Source: Pardosa pseudoannulata
Taxonomy: Eukaryota; Arthropoda; Arachnida; Araneae; Lycosidae
NCBI GenBank assembly: GCA_032207245.1
Contig: CM063503.1
Coordinates: 56,937,517-57,001,516 of the forward strand
DNA: 64,000 nt
Reading direction: 5' to 3'
Part shown: one piece after another, positions 1-12,400 of the stretch
Layout: the number at the start of each line of letters is the position of its first letter
Position numbering within the stretch: position 1 is the first letter of the stretch
The notes under the pieces: generated by a model
What the model saw: only the letters and a program-made list of their open reading frames with translations
Databases searched by the model: none
Told to the model about the DNA's origin: nothing
Translations under genes and position numbers: made by a program

Positions 1-483
1 ATTAAAGTTACGTCTATTCAGTAAATTTATTATTCACTTGCCTTTTTATCATTATATTTATGTTCTTATGTAATCAGCAAATACGTCAAATTAAGTTCTC
101 GATAACTCGAATGGCCCTGGCCTAGCAAAAAATGCTCGAGTAATCAAGGACATCTGAGAGATACATTTCAAAATGTTTTTAAAGAAATAACCTTTTAAAA
201 TATGTGCGTATTAAGAAAAGAAACAAATCCAATGATGGCATCATACAGAAATAAGATTTAAACAGTTACACTTATGAAACAAGAAAATTTTATATTTACA
301 AAAATAAGAATTTACTATACACGTGTTTGAAATACCTATTACTTTGAAGATCAAATTATTTTCGCACTCATTACATGAAAACACTAATTACGATTATTTT
401 AATCCATTCCTGTTTTATCCACTAAAATATAAAGTTAGACAAAATGTTCTATTTTATTTACTTTTATTTCCTAATAGATTAGC
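1..483. other. AT-rich sequence, nothing recognised
   Basis: No conserved reading frame, tRNA or repeat copy was recognised here before the SINE tail at 484. The one open frame (323-541) is AT-rich and runs into the SINE. Confidence 0.5.
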
Positions 484-701
484 AAAACAGTTGACCGTAG
501 CGCTCCAAACCAAACCAAGCCGAACAATGGCCGAATGGTAGAGCGCTGCTCTTCGGAACCGAAGTTCGCGGGTTCGAATACCGCTGATGGCATGGATGTT
601 TGTAGCCGTTCGGAATCAGCTTTAAACTGTAGGTCCCGGTCTCATTAGCCCTCGTGTGCAAAACAGTAGACCGTAGCTCTCCAAACCAAACCAAACCAAA
701 C
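484..701 (+). mobile_element. tRNA-derived SINE, preceded by the tail of another copy
   Basis: Positions 484-518 are the 3' tail of one copy (the conserved GACCGTAGCGCTCCAAACC end). At 519 a full copy follows: A box TGGCCGAATGG, B box GGTTCGAATAC, body, and a tail of CCAAA repeats ending near 701. The anticodon-side sequence GTAGAGCGCTGCTCTTCGG defines what I call head type B. Two copies head to tail. Confidence 0.85.
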
Positions 702-761
702 CTAATAGATTACTGAATTTTGAGTTTAGGAAAACAAATGGTGTCTCAAATAATGTGTTTT

Positions 762-890
762 TTTGGTTGATTTGGTTTGGAGAGCCAAGATCAACTTTTT
801 GCAGCACGAGGGTTTTTTAGTCCGGAACCAATCGCTTAAAGATGATTTCAAACGGCTACGAATATTCATCTCAATAGCGGGATTTGAAAA
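762..890 (-). mobile_element. Degraded SINE copy
   Basis: Starts with the reversed tail TTTGGTTTGG and keeps part of the body, such as CGGCTACGAATATTCAT. The tRNA-like head is barely recognisable. Confidence 0.6.
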
Positions 891-1247
891 CAAGAAATAG
901 TGTGAAAAGATGCATTTTGTGAATAGATAAGAGGGAGGGGAAGCAAAATGAAAATCCCTTGATTCAATTTTATTACAGGCGAGCCTAGACGGCCTTTAAA
1001 AGTTATAATATGGATCTAAAAGCAAATGTTTTCGACTCCTATCATATTACCTATACTAGTAATATACTTGACATTTAGGCAGTATACAAAATGATACTGA
1101 AACTTTGTACTAACATTTCCAAAAAATTTTTGAACTTAACAATAATTAGGTAAAACAATCATGTTTATTAATAACTTTTATAACTGTTAATGTTTCTAAT
1201 GCCACTTGGATGAGCCAAGCACGTGAGCCGGAGGTAACTTGATTTAA

Positions 1248-1826
1248 CACGTTGATGGACATTTGCGTCTATAGCCGTCAAAGCGAAATTCACTATGGCA
1301 TGACGGTAATAGCCGTCTAAAACGAAAGGGCCGTTTTTGGACTCTACGGCTATAACGGCACAAATGTGCATTTACCGGCGTACAAGTAGAATCCTAATGC
1401 CATGTTTTGGAAACATTTTTTTAGGTTGAATTTCGTTTTCCACACCGAAAATAATGTGTAATAATTATAAAATTATAATAATTTTTTTGTCATTTATTTA
1501 TTTTTGTTTGATTATGAACTAACATTTCATGTAAAACTCCCAAAAATACTTTGCACATAAAAAATTGCTTATTGGGGTCATTAAACCTGTCATTTACGTT
1601 TTTAAATTTTTGCAGTTATAGCTGCCATTGTCTCATTACTTAAAGTGTCTAAAGTTCACTGGAGCTATGACGGTAATAGCCGCAACCTAATTAAAGGTGC
1701 TGAATTAATCAAAATTATGTTTATTTAAGCAGAAAGAGTAAAGCTATACTTCTAATATTCTAAAAATTACAAAAACAAATAGTGTTAATTTTCGAACTTC
1801 ACTTGTTCCTACTGTCTGTCAATGTG
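1248..1826. mobile_element. TTAA-flanked piggyBac-like MITE
   Basis: Flanked by TTAA at 1244-1247 and 1827-1830. The terminal inverted repeats are CACGTTGATGGAC at the left and, on the other strand, CACATTGACAGAC at the right. Subterminal motifs of the form GACGGTAATAGCCGT recur near both ends. There is no transposase, so it is non-autonomous. TTAA duplication is the signature of the piggyBac superfamily. Confidence 0.7.
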
Positions 1827-1892
1827 TTAAGACGAAGGGTTGCATCTTTCGTTTTCAAGAGCTAGGGTGAAAGAACGACTTTTAGTTCAAAG

Positions 1893-2032
1893 TGGTTTGG
1901 TTTGGAGCGATACGGTCTACTTTTTTGGAATACGAGGCCTAATGAGGCAGGGACCTACTGCTTAATGCCGATTCCGAATGGCTACGAACCCACAAACTCC
2001 GGTACCGAAGATCAGCTCCCTAACCTTTCGGC
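1893..2032 (-). mobile_element. SINE copy with target duplication, B box deleted
   Basis: Flanked by the 11-bp direct repeat TTAGTTCAAAG (1882-1892 and 2033-2043). Tail and body are present, but the stretch between the body and the anticodon side, including the B box, is missing. Confidence 0.85.
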
Positions 2033-2036
2033 TTAG

Positions 2037-2440
2037 TTCAAAGGGGATCCTCGTAATTTCAAAGCAGGGATCATGCAGAAGACTTCCACGTTTGACGTGA
2101 CACCTCCAGAGGTATTGTTAGAACTTGGAGGATATTCCGATCAAGAACCTATTTTAAGTGCTACAGTCGCTATTAGTACGGTGTTTGGCCTGACTAGGCG
2201 CCGAACACACAACCCTCCGGCTATGAGTTGGCTCCTTTGCCATCTAAACAACTGCTGCTCAACGATTTTCTATCAATATCATGCAACATAGTGCAAGCGC
2301 ACAGAATTTACAAAATTATATCGAGAAAATTTCTTCTATACTTCAGACACTCTATACAGGACTTGAAAACCACCATAAAAGCTCTAAAGACAATTTTATC
2401 TATCTTTTTTAATTTTTTTAAAAATTTGAAGCTGAAAATT
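2037..2440 (+). pseudogene. Unrecognised coding-like stretch in shifting frames
   Basis: One frame is open from 2037 to 2291, with balanced composition (for example MQKTSTFDVTPPEVLLELGG, then YSDQEPILSATVAIST). A second frame is protein-like from about 2228 (PSKQLLLNDFLSI), and a third from about 2277 reads like a helix (AQNLQNYIEKISSILQTL). The pattern fits an old coding sequence broken by two frameshifts. I do not recognise the family. It directly follows the SINE target duplication. Confidence 0.3.
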
Positions 2441-2975
2441 CATTTTTCAGCAAAATTAAGATTTTGAAGTATGCAAATATTGGTATCGTTCTAAGATATT
2501 TAGTCAAATTGAGAGTACTTATTGTTTATTAACTGAATAACATGTGTACAAGGCTTCAAATTTTTACATATCTATTTAGATATCATAGGCGCAAGGTGCA
2601 GACTTATTTTTTGAGTAATATCACTTTTAAACTACTCCTATTCAAACGCTACTCGATTGCATATAGTTTTTCTTTTAATTATTTAATGCAAGTTTTTTTT
2701 TAAATATTTTAATCTAGTTTGGGGCATGAGATTGAAATATTAGCTATTCGATTCTTAAAAAAAAAATTCAAAATTTAGCTTAAGTTTTAAAAATATTACG
2801 CCCTTCTAAAATATTTTAAAGTTCCAAATAATGTTACGTAAGTCTTAGTATTTTCAGTCCTGAGATAAAAATAAAAGCTTGATAATTGTATAACATGTGA
2901 TCAGGGTTGGATTTAACTTTAGAACCACTCTGTACAAAACTATAAAATTGCGCCTATAAGTAATTACCATGAAAG
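2441..2975. other. AT-rich sequence, nothing recognised
   Basis: Homopolymer-rich AT sequence with no recognisable gene, repeat copy or transposon end. Confidence 0.5.
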
Positions 2976-3150
2976 TTTGGGTTTGGTTTGGAGCGAGACA
3001 GTCAACTTTTTTGCAACTTGAGGGCAAATGAGACCGGTACCCACTTTTTAAAACCGATTCCGAACGGCTACGAACATCCGTACTAAAGTGGGATTCGAAT
3101 CCTCGAACTCTGGTTCCGAAGATCAGTGCCCTAACCATACAGCCATCGTA
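2976..3150 (-). mobile_element. SINE copy, head type A
   Basis: Reversed tail GGTTTGGTTTGG, body with CCGAACGGCTACGAACATCC, a B-box complement with one change, and the A-type head. Moderately diverged. Confidence 0.85.
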
Positions 3151-4202
3151 ATATAAGCATTCTAAAAAATAGGTATGGTTGACAGATGCTTAAATATTAA
3201 GCTACGAAACAGGTGTTTGGTAGTCTCAAACATCATAATGAAACTGTAGGGTTACTATTTCATTTAACTTTTATTGTATATAAATATATATTTTATATAC
3301 AACAAAAGCTAAATGATATTGAATGAATTTGAAGTTAAACAAGACGAGGAAACATATATAAAAATTCTTTTAACCAGGTCGTTTAAGATATTATCTGACT
3401 TGATTCTAACTTAAAAAAAAATTCTGAACTTCACACAAATTTTTCTAAAAAAAAACGTGCTATCGATTTAAAATAGAAATTATATTAATGAGGTGAATTT
3501 CCCGTTGTTAGTACTAGAGCTCGGTGAAATCTGAATTTTAATATTGTGATATAGTGTTCGCCAAATATAGAAATTTACGATATATCAATGCTTTTTAATT
3601 TGTATATCACTTCATTATACAGTCATAAACATAAGTATGTCCTTTATAAAATACAAACATACTTATATAAATGTGTATGCTGATTATCCAGGAAACAAAA
3701 TTTCAATTTTTTAACTTATTATAAGGATATATAAATTTATATGTTTCTTTAAAGAATGGAAATCATTTCCCAACATATGCTTTAAAATTATTAATATTCA
3801 AAACTTTCAGAGATTTAAACCAGTTAATGAAACGAAAAAAATGTATATTCTTTGATTTACTTGATTCATAACAGAAAAAAAAAAGTGACGCGGTAGAAGA
3901 GTAAAATGATAAGGCAAGAACACTTTCTGATTATCTTCAAAATTCATATATAAATATTTAAGTAAAAAATGCCTCTTTTTTTTTTAAAAAATTCTCAAAA
4001 CTTAAAATTTTTGGGAAAACTTGTTTTACAATTTTTGGGACAAAAGTGTGTATGTCAACGTAAGTTTTTACCTGTTGTGAATATTTCGTATTTTTTAATC
4101 ATTATAAAGTTCGGCATTTTTTGTTTGGTGTATTTATTCATTACTGGATTTGAAAGTTTTGTGGTCATTAGTACAAATCATGAGTTTGTTTTATTGTTGT
4201 TT
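3151..4202. other. AT-rich sequence with an imperfect hairpin
   Basis: No gene recognised. An imperfect inverted repeat of about 27-bp arms lies at 3261-3318. The open frame at 3969-4208 is Phe/Leu-rich as expected by chance in AT-rich DNA. Confidence 0.45.
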
Positions 4203-4252
4203 TTTTAAACTTTAGTTAGATAATTTTCGAATCATCTAACTAAAGTTTAAAA
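4203..4252. repeat. Perfect 19-bp inverted repeat
   Basis: Arms 4203-4221 and 4234-4252 are exact reverse complements (TTTTAAACTTTAGTTAGAT) around a 12-base loop. It abuts the duplicated SNX 3' UTR block that starts at 4258. Confidence 0.9.
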
Positions 4253-4257
4253 TTGCC

Positions 4258-4535
4258 GTTTAACAAGAAATATTCTTCAAGTAATAAACCTGTTTTATAT
4301 AATGGTTTATTAATATTAGAAATCAAAACATGTATTCACAAATTGTTTTCTAATCTGTAAAAAATTTAAATTTTAGAGAAAAAAAAGTCCTCTTTCCAGC
4401 TTAAAATTTTACTTGCTCTAGAAAGTTCTGATAATATTTGCAGAGGAGAGAGGCGGCAAATTAAACAAAAGCCCCGGGCAGTAGAAGCCTATGCTATGCT
4501 ACTGTGTTTATACTTACTGAAGTTAACACCAGGCT
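4258..4535 (-). repeat. Second copy of the SNX 3' UTR block
   Basis: A near-identical direct copy of 5781-6057, offset by 1522-1523 bases, with small indels only. It keeps the AATAAA signal (4311-4306, minus strand). Similarity stops almost exactly at the stop codon of the gene copy, so no coding sequence was duplicated. The segment between the copies (4536-5780) is AT-rich and I see nothing in it. Confidence 0.85.
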
Positions 4536-5780
4536 CTGGATTCTCCCCCCCCCATTTTGCTTAAACAATTTTGCACCCCTCGATTCAACTCTTTACCAGA
4601 GAACGGCATACTGTGTATTCGCCGGCCCGCACATATTCGCTAGAAATATAACCATCACTTTTTAATAAGTGGGTATGTTAAATGCTGTATAAGCAAGTGC
4701 ATAAACTGGGACAACGTAATTTCCACGAAAAATTGAATAAACAAATTGAGTGAAAGACAAAATTAAATATGCATCATTTATTTTTCAAGAATGAAAGTAA
4801 TGAATAAAACAAATAAATAGATTAGTCGTTAGTACTAGAAAAATAGATAGTACTGCCGACATTTAACGAAAAATATTTACATACATAAATGCAGTGATTT
4901 ATGAGAGAAAATAGCTTTCTGTTTGTGATATAAATATGGTGAAAAAGTTATGAGGACTGTTACATTTTTGTCTGAATGTACATATGATTATTTACAAATT
5001 TCAAAAACTCATAATCAAATAATCAAAAATTGGACGAATACTTAAATAATTAAAGTCTAGTATATTTTACATGTAAAGGTAACGTTTTTGAAATATCAAA
5101 AAATATTTTTTTTTAAAGAAATTCTCAAAGTTTAATATAAATCTGACGCTAATAAAAAACAGATTACAACGTTAAGGATTTTACATTTTTAAAATCAAGA
5201 AAAGTTTAATTTAAGAGGAAAATTTTCTGTATTTAACAGGATAAATTACAGTGCATGATTATATAACTTTCAAATGGAAACAAGATTCTCTTAAATAAAA
5301 TTAGACTTCTTAAAAAAATGTTTAAAAAAATCAATCTTACTCAGTAGAAAATTTATGTATTTTTATAATTCAAAAACGTTATCAGAATTATATAACACTG
5401 AATAATAAATAATTTAATACATAATACTTCATAACAGATTAAGAAACAGTACATTGTTATAAAATTTAGAGGTTACATTGAAGAATGCAAGAATTGAATA
5501 GTTCATTACTGTTGTTTATCACTACAGTTTATTTCATTAGGTATTCTTCATATTGATTACAATTTTCCAATGTCAAGCATATAGTAACGTAGCGTAGGTG
5601 GTGTACACGCTCTGGGCGGTAATTTGCAAATGGTAGCAAAACACCTTAAGTTTTTACTAAAGAGACAAACAGACTTTACTAAAGAGACAATTTGAAAGTT
5701 ATTGTTAAAAATTATTTTTTCAGTAAAAATGCTTATATTGTGTAAGTCAATATTTTTTTAAATATGTATTGTAAACTTTC

Positions 5781-6057
5781 GTTTAACAAGAAATATTCTT
5801 AAAGTAATAAACCTGTTTTATATAATGGTTTATTAATATTAGAAATCAAAACATGTATTCACAAACTTTTTTAATCTGTAAAAAATTTAAATTTTAGAAG
5901 GAAAAAAATTCCTTTTTCCAGCTTAAAATTTTACCTGCTCTAGAAAGTTCTGATAATATTTGCAGAGGAGAGAGGCGGCAAATTAAATATAAGCCCCGGG
6001 CAGTAGAAGCCTAAGCTACGCTACTGTTGTTATACACACTGAAGTTCACACCAGGCT
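5781..6057 (-). other. 3' UTR and poly(A) signal of the SNX10/11-like gene
   Basis: Runs from the stop codon to a minus-strand AATAAA at 5834-5829, about 225 bases downstream, so a short 3' UTR is likely. The whole block is one copy of a direct repeat whose other copy is at 4258-4535. Confidence 0.55.
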
Positions 6058-6430
6058 TTAAGGACGAAGTACAGATATGCCATCGCAAGTCACAACTGCC
6101 ACTTTTACTCGGTCATTAAAAGAAACACGTCGGTCTTTAGCCTTCTCCGAGGATGAACTGTAACTGTTTTCTAAACTTGATGAAGATGATGAAGGGCTAG
6201 ATGCTGTACTGGAATCTAAACTCCCATTCCTTTTGGGAATCAGGATTGGCTTTTGACTGCTTTTACGCAGAGAAGATGTCAAAGGTAATTGGGGTTTGAC
6301 TAAACCCTTTTCAGCAGTTCTAGAAGCAGGCATCTGTGGCAAGATACCTATTTTAGCATCATCCAAGACTAGATTATGAAGAGATCTGGCGCAATGTTGA
6401 GCTTGCAGATTGTGACTGGTTTTACTTGAG
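6058..6430 (-). CDS. SNX10/11-like exon 6 (last exon)
   Basis: Completes Ser153 and encodes residues 154-276 and the TAA stop at 6060-6058. The exon is low in hydrophobic residues, has a run of serines at about residues 218-244, then the basic RRVSF motif (253-257) in KAKDRRVSFNDRVKV. The acceptor is TTCTATTTCAG. This tail is probably disordered. Confidence 0.9.
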
Positions 6431-9400
6431 CTGAAATAGAATTAAAAATCTATTAATCAAAAAGTTTTATCAAAAAATTTTATGAACTTTATTTTGAATA
6501 TGATTTATGAAAAATTGAATATATATTTCACCATTGCATAGATTACTATCAAATATTTTTTTTATTTTTATCAAATGAAGTTAGTTCCGGCTCAGAAATT
6601 GCATTTACTGATATCGTACAACGAATATGAGTTATATGCAGCATGAATAAAGTACATCGTGTTGATACTGTACGGCATGATATAGGAAAGAAAAACATAG
6701 AAAAGAGGCACGTGAAAAAAGCTCAGTTTAAAAAATTACTTATGAACTGGTTTAGTTTGAGTGTTACGGTCTACAGTTTTGCTCACGAGGGCTAATGACA
6801 CTGAGGCCTACTACTTAAAACCGATTCCGAACAGCTACGAACATCCCTGCCAGCAGTAGAATTCGAACTCGCGAAGTCCGGTACTGAAGAGCAGCTCTCT
6901 ACCATTCGGCCATTGTTCGTCTTTTTGAACTGGTAACAGGGAAAAATAAAATCCCTTCATATATACCGCAGGCTTTAAAGTTCAACTTATATTAAATATT
7001 TCTAAACAATATATATAATATATCCGAAACTACGATAACTTGATAATACTCGAATAGGGGAAAGAAATAGTAAAGTTAATAAGCAATTACGAAGAGTACT
7101 AACCTGGTATCTGAATAGGAATATGTGAAAACTGGGGAAGTAAGAAGCTGTGGAGCAGGAATATCACCCAAGCATTCTTCACTGATTTCAGACATACTTG
7201 AGCTACTTTGCAAAAATAAGTGCAGACTTTTATCTGATAAATACACCGGTACAGCAAGCACCCTGAAAAGGAAAATTATATTCATGATAAAATAATAAAA
7301 TTTACGATTAAGTAAGAATTTACCTAAATCATACATAATGATACAAAACATTATCTACATATTTCTTGCAGTTTAATGGCAAGTACATAGCTAATGTATT
7401 AACCTCTTGACTTCCAAGAAAACGGAATCTGATGTGTCCGAGAAATACTCTAGTTCTGGCTCATCTAAAAAATTTTGTGCAAGTTGAGAACGTTTTATTT
7501 TGAAATTTGAATTTCTATGTAACATTTAACGAAGTTTATACATGATGCTAATGTACAATAAGTATAAAATTATGGTTTAATATAATTCTGCATGACATCT
7601 GTCGGAGACAGCTATTGACGTCTCGGAGACGTCAAAGTCTACTTTGGCACATGAGATGACTGAGGTCTCCTAGACGTCATTGTATGTCAAGGAGTTAAAT
7701 TTTTTGCCGTAATATCAGCATAATATAAATACTTTGCTTTTGCAAACTATAAGGAACTTCAAAAAGGTCATCAATGACTAGTTTGTATTACACTGCATAC
7801 TTATTAATTTACTATCAATAAAGTGCGTAAGTATTGAAGTATCATTACAATATACAATACCGTTTTATCTGTATACTTGGAGAGCTATTGGAAATAACTT
7901 TTCTTTTAAATATAAGTTAACATTCAGTTATAACGTTCAGTTTTGTTTATATTTATCAAACTGTCAATCGTTTTATTAATACGAATTTTAAAAAATCAAC
8001 AGTTTACGTTAACAAAATATTATACTTACTCATTCAGGAACTTCTGAAGGCCTCTCATTCTCTGTTCAATGAAAGCATCATTAAATCGCTGAAAATAGTT
8101 TTTGGGTGGTAAATGTGGAGGAGTTCTGGAAAAGAATTAAATATCGTTAAGTCATTTTATGTCATTATCGTTAAGTCAATTATTATAAGAACTTAAAATC
8201 TATATTTAAACATTTATGAAAGTCATCCTCTTTCTACAGCGTAACATGGTATGTTTCTTAACCATAGAACGTTATCTTTGCTTCTCTGAGACTTTAGTAA
8301 TTTTAAGAATAAAGCTTTACAAACTGAAAATGAAGTAACTTACTTCAGTATGTAATAAATAATATTTTGAATGAAAGTTGACCCTTTCCTTGCTTTAAAA
8401 TAAATTTTAAAAAATGGTCATGCAGTAGCAGTATATCAACAACAGTAACATAATTTAATAAAAACAGGATAGCGTTCTAGGATTAAGCAGCATTAAGATT
8501 AAGACTTCATTCCTTTTCAAAAATTCGCTACAATTTAAAAGATTTTCATTTTGTACACTCTTTGCGGAATATTTGCGATAGCATAATCAGAGTGAAATTG
8601 ACTTTAATTGAATTGTTGAAAGGAATTTAAAATATGTTTAACTGCTTGAAACAAGACTGTAGTTTACCATTGCTACTTAGTTTTAATTTAAGAGTACTAT
8701 GACAGTTTACAGTTATTCACCAGCTGTTAACACATTTAAAAAAATTATCTTCTCCAAAAGTCTATGACTTCCATTATTCAGTGGTCCACTTTTTAGACAA
8801 ACATTTTGTTTTTTGGTTTGGTTTGGGACACAACGTTCAATTTTTAGCATCACGATCTCCCGGGATTTACTGCTTATTGTAGATTCCAAACAGCTACGAT
8901 GGCCGATTGGTTAGGGTGCCGGCCTTCGGTACCGGAGTTCGTGGGTTCGAATCCCACAGTGGCATGGATGTTCGTAGCCGTTCGGAATCGGCTTTAAGAT
9001 GTAGGTCCAGGTCTCATTAGCCCTCGTGTTGCAAAAATTAGACCGTAGCACTCCAAACCAAACAGCTACGAATATTCATTCTAGAAGAAGAATTATATTC
9101 TAGACGAAGGATTCGAACTCACTGACTCAGATACAGGAAGGCAGTTTACTACCCTTTCTACTATAAGCCAGTCCGAAAAGAATTTATCATTAAATGATAT
9201 TTGTATAAGTTTATAGGGCTCTTTCTTTATATTACGATTGGTTTGGTTTGGTTTGGAGCGCTACGGCCTACTGTTTTGCACACAAGGGCTAATGAGACCG
9301 TGACCTACTACTTAGAGCCGATTTCCAATGATTGTGAACATCCATGCCCGCAGCGGGATTCGAACCCGCAAACTCCGGTTTCGAACAGCAGCGCTGTACC

Positions 9401-12400
9401 ATTCAGCCATCGTTCGGCCTTTATATTACGAGAAGTTAATTTCTGATAAAGCGCTGAATATATAAAAAAAATCGGGCAAGATTATCCTATGATAAAGATA
9501 CCTGTTAAAACAAAATCGAAGCGGTTTCATTGTTTTAACCTTAAGATAGTGATATACAGCTAAGGTAGAATAAATGATTTTAAAAATTTTCTTAAGGCAC
9601 ATATATCAAACTCAGCATTGATAGCTTGGTATAGACTGATATTAAGTAGTATTTAACTGAGCATTATATCAACGAAAAATGAATTTGTACTTACAATGTA
9701 GGATGGTGACAAGCCAGTAGTTGTCTGAGAGAAGCGAATTCAGAGTACCGTCTCCTGGTATGAGAAGCTGGACGATTGAAGCAAGGATTATTGCTCTAGA
9801 AGAAAAATGAATTATAAAATTAATAAAATTTATACAAAATTTATAAAGAAAACTAACATATAGCCCGTCATGTGACGGGATCATTAAAATTTTTAAGTTT
9901 TCAAAATCGTAAAGTTAAAAAATGGTTTGTTTTTTGGCTGAGAATTATCTGGTACACGCTCAATAATTTGTTTACCTTTACTGACCGCATGTTAGTTGCC
10001 AACCTTAATTTATCTTGTCATATTACGTCATAGGATGGACAACAGATGTTTTAATATTGAGAGTGCTTATTTGGCGGTATATATGGATAATGTCCACAAT
10101 TTAGCAAATTGATTGCAAACCGTGTGGTTACGTATAAAAAACAAACACACAAACGAACAAACTTCTTAATTTTCAGATATATAAATTAAACGCTAGATAT
10201 TTATTAGTCCGTGAAATAGACTCCTAGACTTATGAAAAGAATTTGTTAACACCGGTGATAAAATTTTCATTGCAACAAAAAATAATAGATAGTTAATTTT
10301 AAAATTATCACATATGTACCTAATCTATTATTTAAGCCCAATATAAAAGAAAATTATTTACGTAGTATCTAAGTTCTGTGGTAAAACGTATGAAAATAAT
10401 GCAGACGATATTTAAATAATTTAAAATAAGAAATAAGTGAGACAGTTAAAGGAATGACGTCATAAGGCTAGAAAAAATGTTATTTTCATCTACTTATAAT
10501 GTGATAAATTGATGAATTTAATCATCGCCTGCTCTTAACCGGGGAAAATAGGGCTTGAAATTATGGGATTAAACGATCAAAAAGGGAGGAAGGGGTGGAT
10601 TTCGAACGTTTTTGAACCCACTTTGAATTTTTCTAACCCTAACTCATCAAGAATCCAATATGGTGGCCTCTATCCATACCAGGTCCATTCAAGGACAGAC
10701 GGACGGATAACTTAGGCTATTATTATATAGGGGAATCAGCATAATAGTTACATTTTTTGTTCAGAATACTAATGCTATAACTTACCGTCAGATGTATGGC
10801 ATAAGATGTGTAGTAGCTTTCTGTAGCTGTGTACTCTATTAAGGGGCTGTGAACATATACAGTTGTTTCCTGCAAGAAGATAAATCAGTTATTAAAAACT
10901 AAAGCAAAATAATTTCAGAATGAATTAAAATATTATTACTATGAAACACTAAATATATGATAACGCACTAACTTCTTAAACTAGTAAAAGAAGTGATTAG
11001 GTTAAGATTTACTAGTTTCACGTAGGAACAGAAAAATTTAGAGCCTCTTCATCTTTGCCTCCCCCCTCCCAAATCCTTTAAAAAAAGGGGGAGATATTCT
11101 TTACCAAAAATATTTACTCAAATGTCAAGTAATTTATAAAATTTATTTAGTTAAATGTTTACCCCATATATATTCACCAGCACCATAGATATTCAGCGAC
11201 TGTCCAGTAGTTTAACTATGAACTTGCCAAATACACTGAATCAGTAGGACGCTTCATACTAGTGTCGGTTTGGTTTGGTTTGGAGTGCTACGGTCTACTT
11301 TTTGAAAACACGAGGGCTAATGAGACCGGGACCTACAGCTTAAAGCCAATTCCGAACGGCTATGAACATCCATGCTGCTGTGGGATTCGAACCCACGAAC
11401 TCTGGTACCGAAGGCCAGCACCCTAACCAATCGGAACCTGCGGTTTCGATTCTTGTTGCCGGCATGGATATGGATCGCCGTTCAGACCCAGCTTTAAGCA
11501 TTTCTCATTTGGCTTCGTGCAATGAAAAATTTACTGCAATGCTACAAACCTAACCGTACAACTTTTCTTTTGTTAATGACTTTATTAATGTAGGAAGTAT
11601 TCACTACTTACTACATAAAATGCATCAAGTTTTGTATTAAAAGTTAAAACCCTTTTACAAAACTTAATACAAGTTATCACAAACTGTACGAAGTATCAGG
11701 TATCATCGTCAGTAGTAATTCGAAGTTAAACAGTCGTTTAAAATTTTTAGTCATAAAGACAAGTAAAAAAAAAAAAACCCAAACTTTTTGCTTTGTTTAA
11801 TATTAGTCATTGATAAACTTCTCTCGGCGATATTATATCTTAAGTGCTATTCTTATTGATTACATATGTGTGTAGTGATGTAGTAAAAATATAGATATGT
11901 TTAAAATACTTAGATAATGTCTTCCTAACATGTGATTCTGAATGCTAAAAGTTTTTGGTTCACATATTCAAGATTCATTGTACCGGTTTGCCTTTGTTAG
12001 ATTCAAAGATCGACCTGAATTTATGGATAAGGTACTTTCCTTTCTGAACTCATACTAAGTCTGTTATAATAACATTTTATTAAAACATCCTTTTAGATGG
12101 ATTACAGAAGAATCTAAGCATTTTATTTCAAATTTAAGGTGGACTTTTATGATAATTTGTCATTGTAGTAAGTAGCTACAATAAGTCTGGGTTTGGCGAG
12201 CGAATTTCTTTTTATAGGATTCTTTCATCTTAGGGTTTAGAATGAAAATAAAGGAATTTTATTGTAGATTCAGTTTATCTAAAAAGCAATGAATTTTGAA
12301 TATATCATGATTATGTTTTGTAAACCTCTGAAATTTATTGGCAGAACAAATTAATGTTTCAGAATGGAGATCAAAACCTCCTAGTAACATCAAAGTTACG

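Noticed and set aside
519..600. tRNA gene
   Set aside because: A and B boxes are present, but the sequence continues into the SINE body, the acceptor stem does not pair, and dozens of copies share it. The same applies to all other tRNA-like heads.
3261..3318. MicroRNA-like hairpin
   Set aside because: The arms are imperfect and almost pure AT, common by chance in this DNA.
9201..9446. 81-codon plus-strand frame
   Set aside because: It is the antisense translation of the SINE at 9238-9418.
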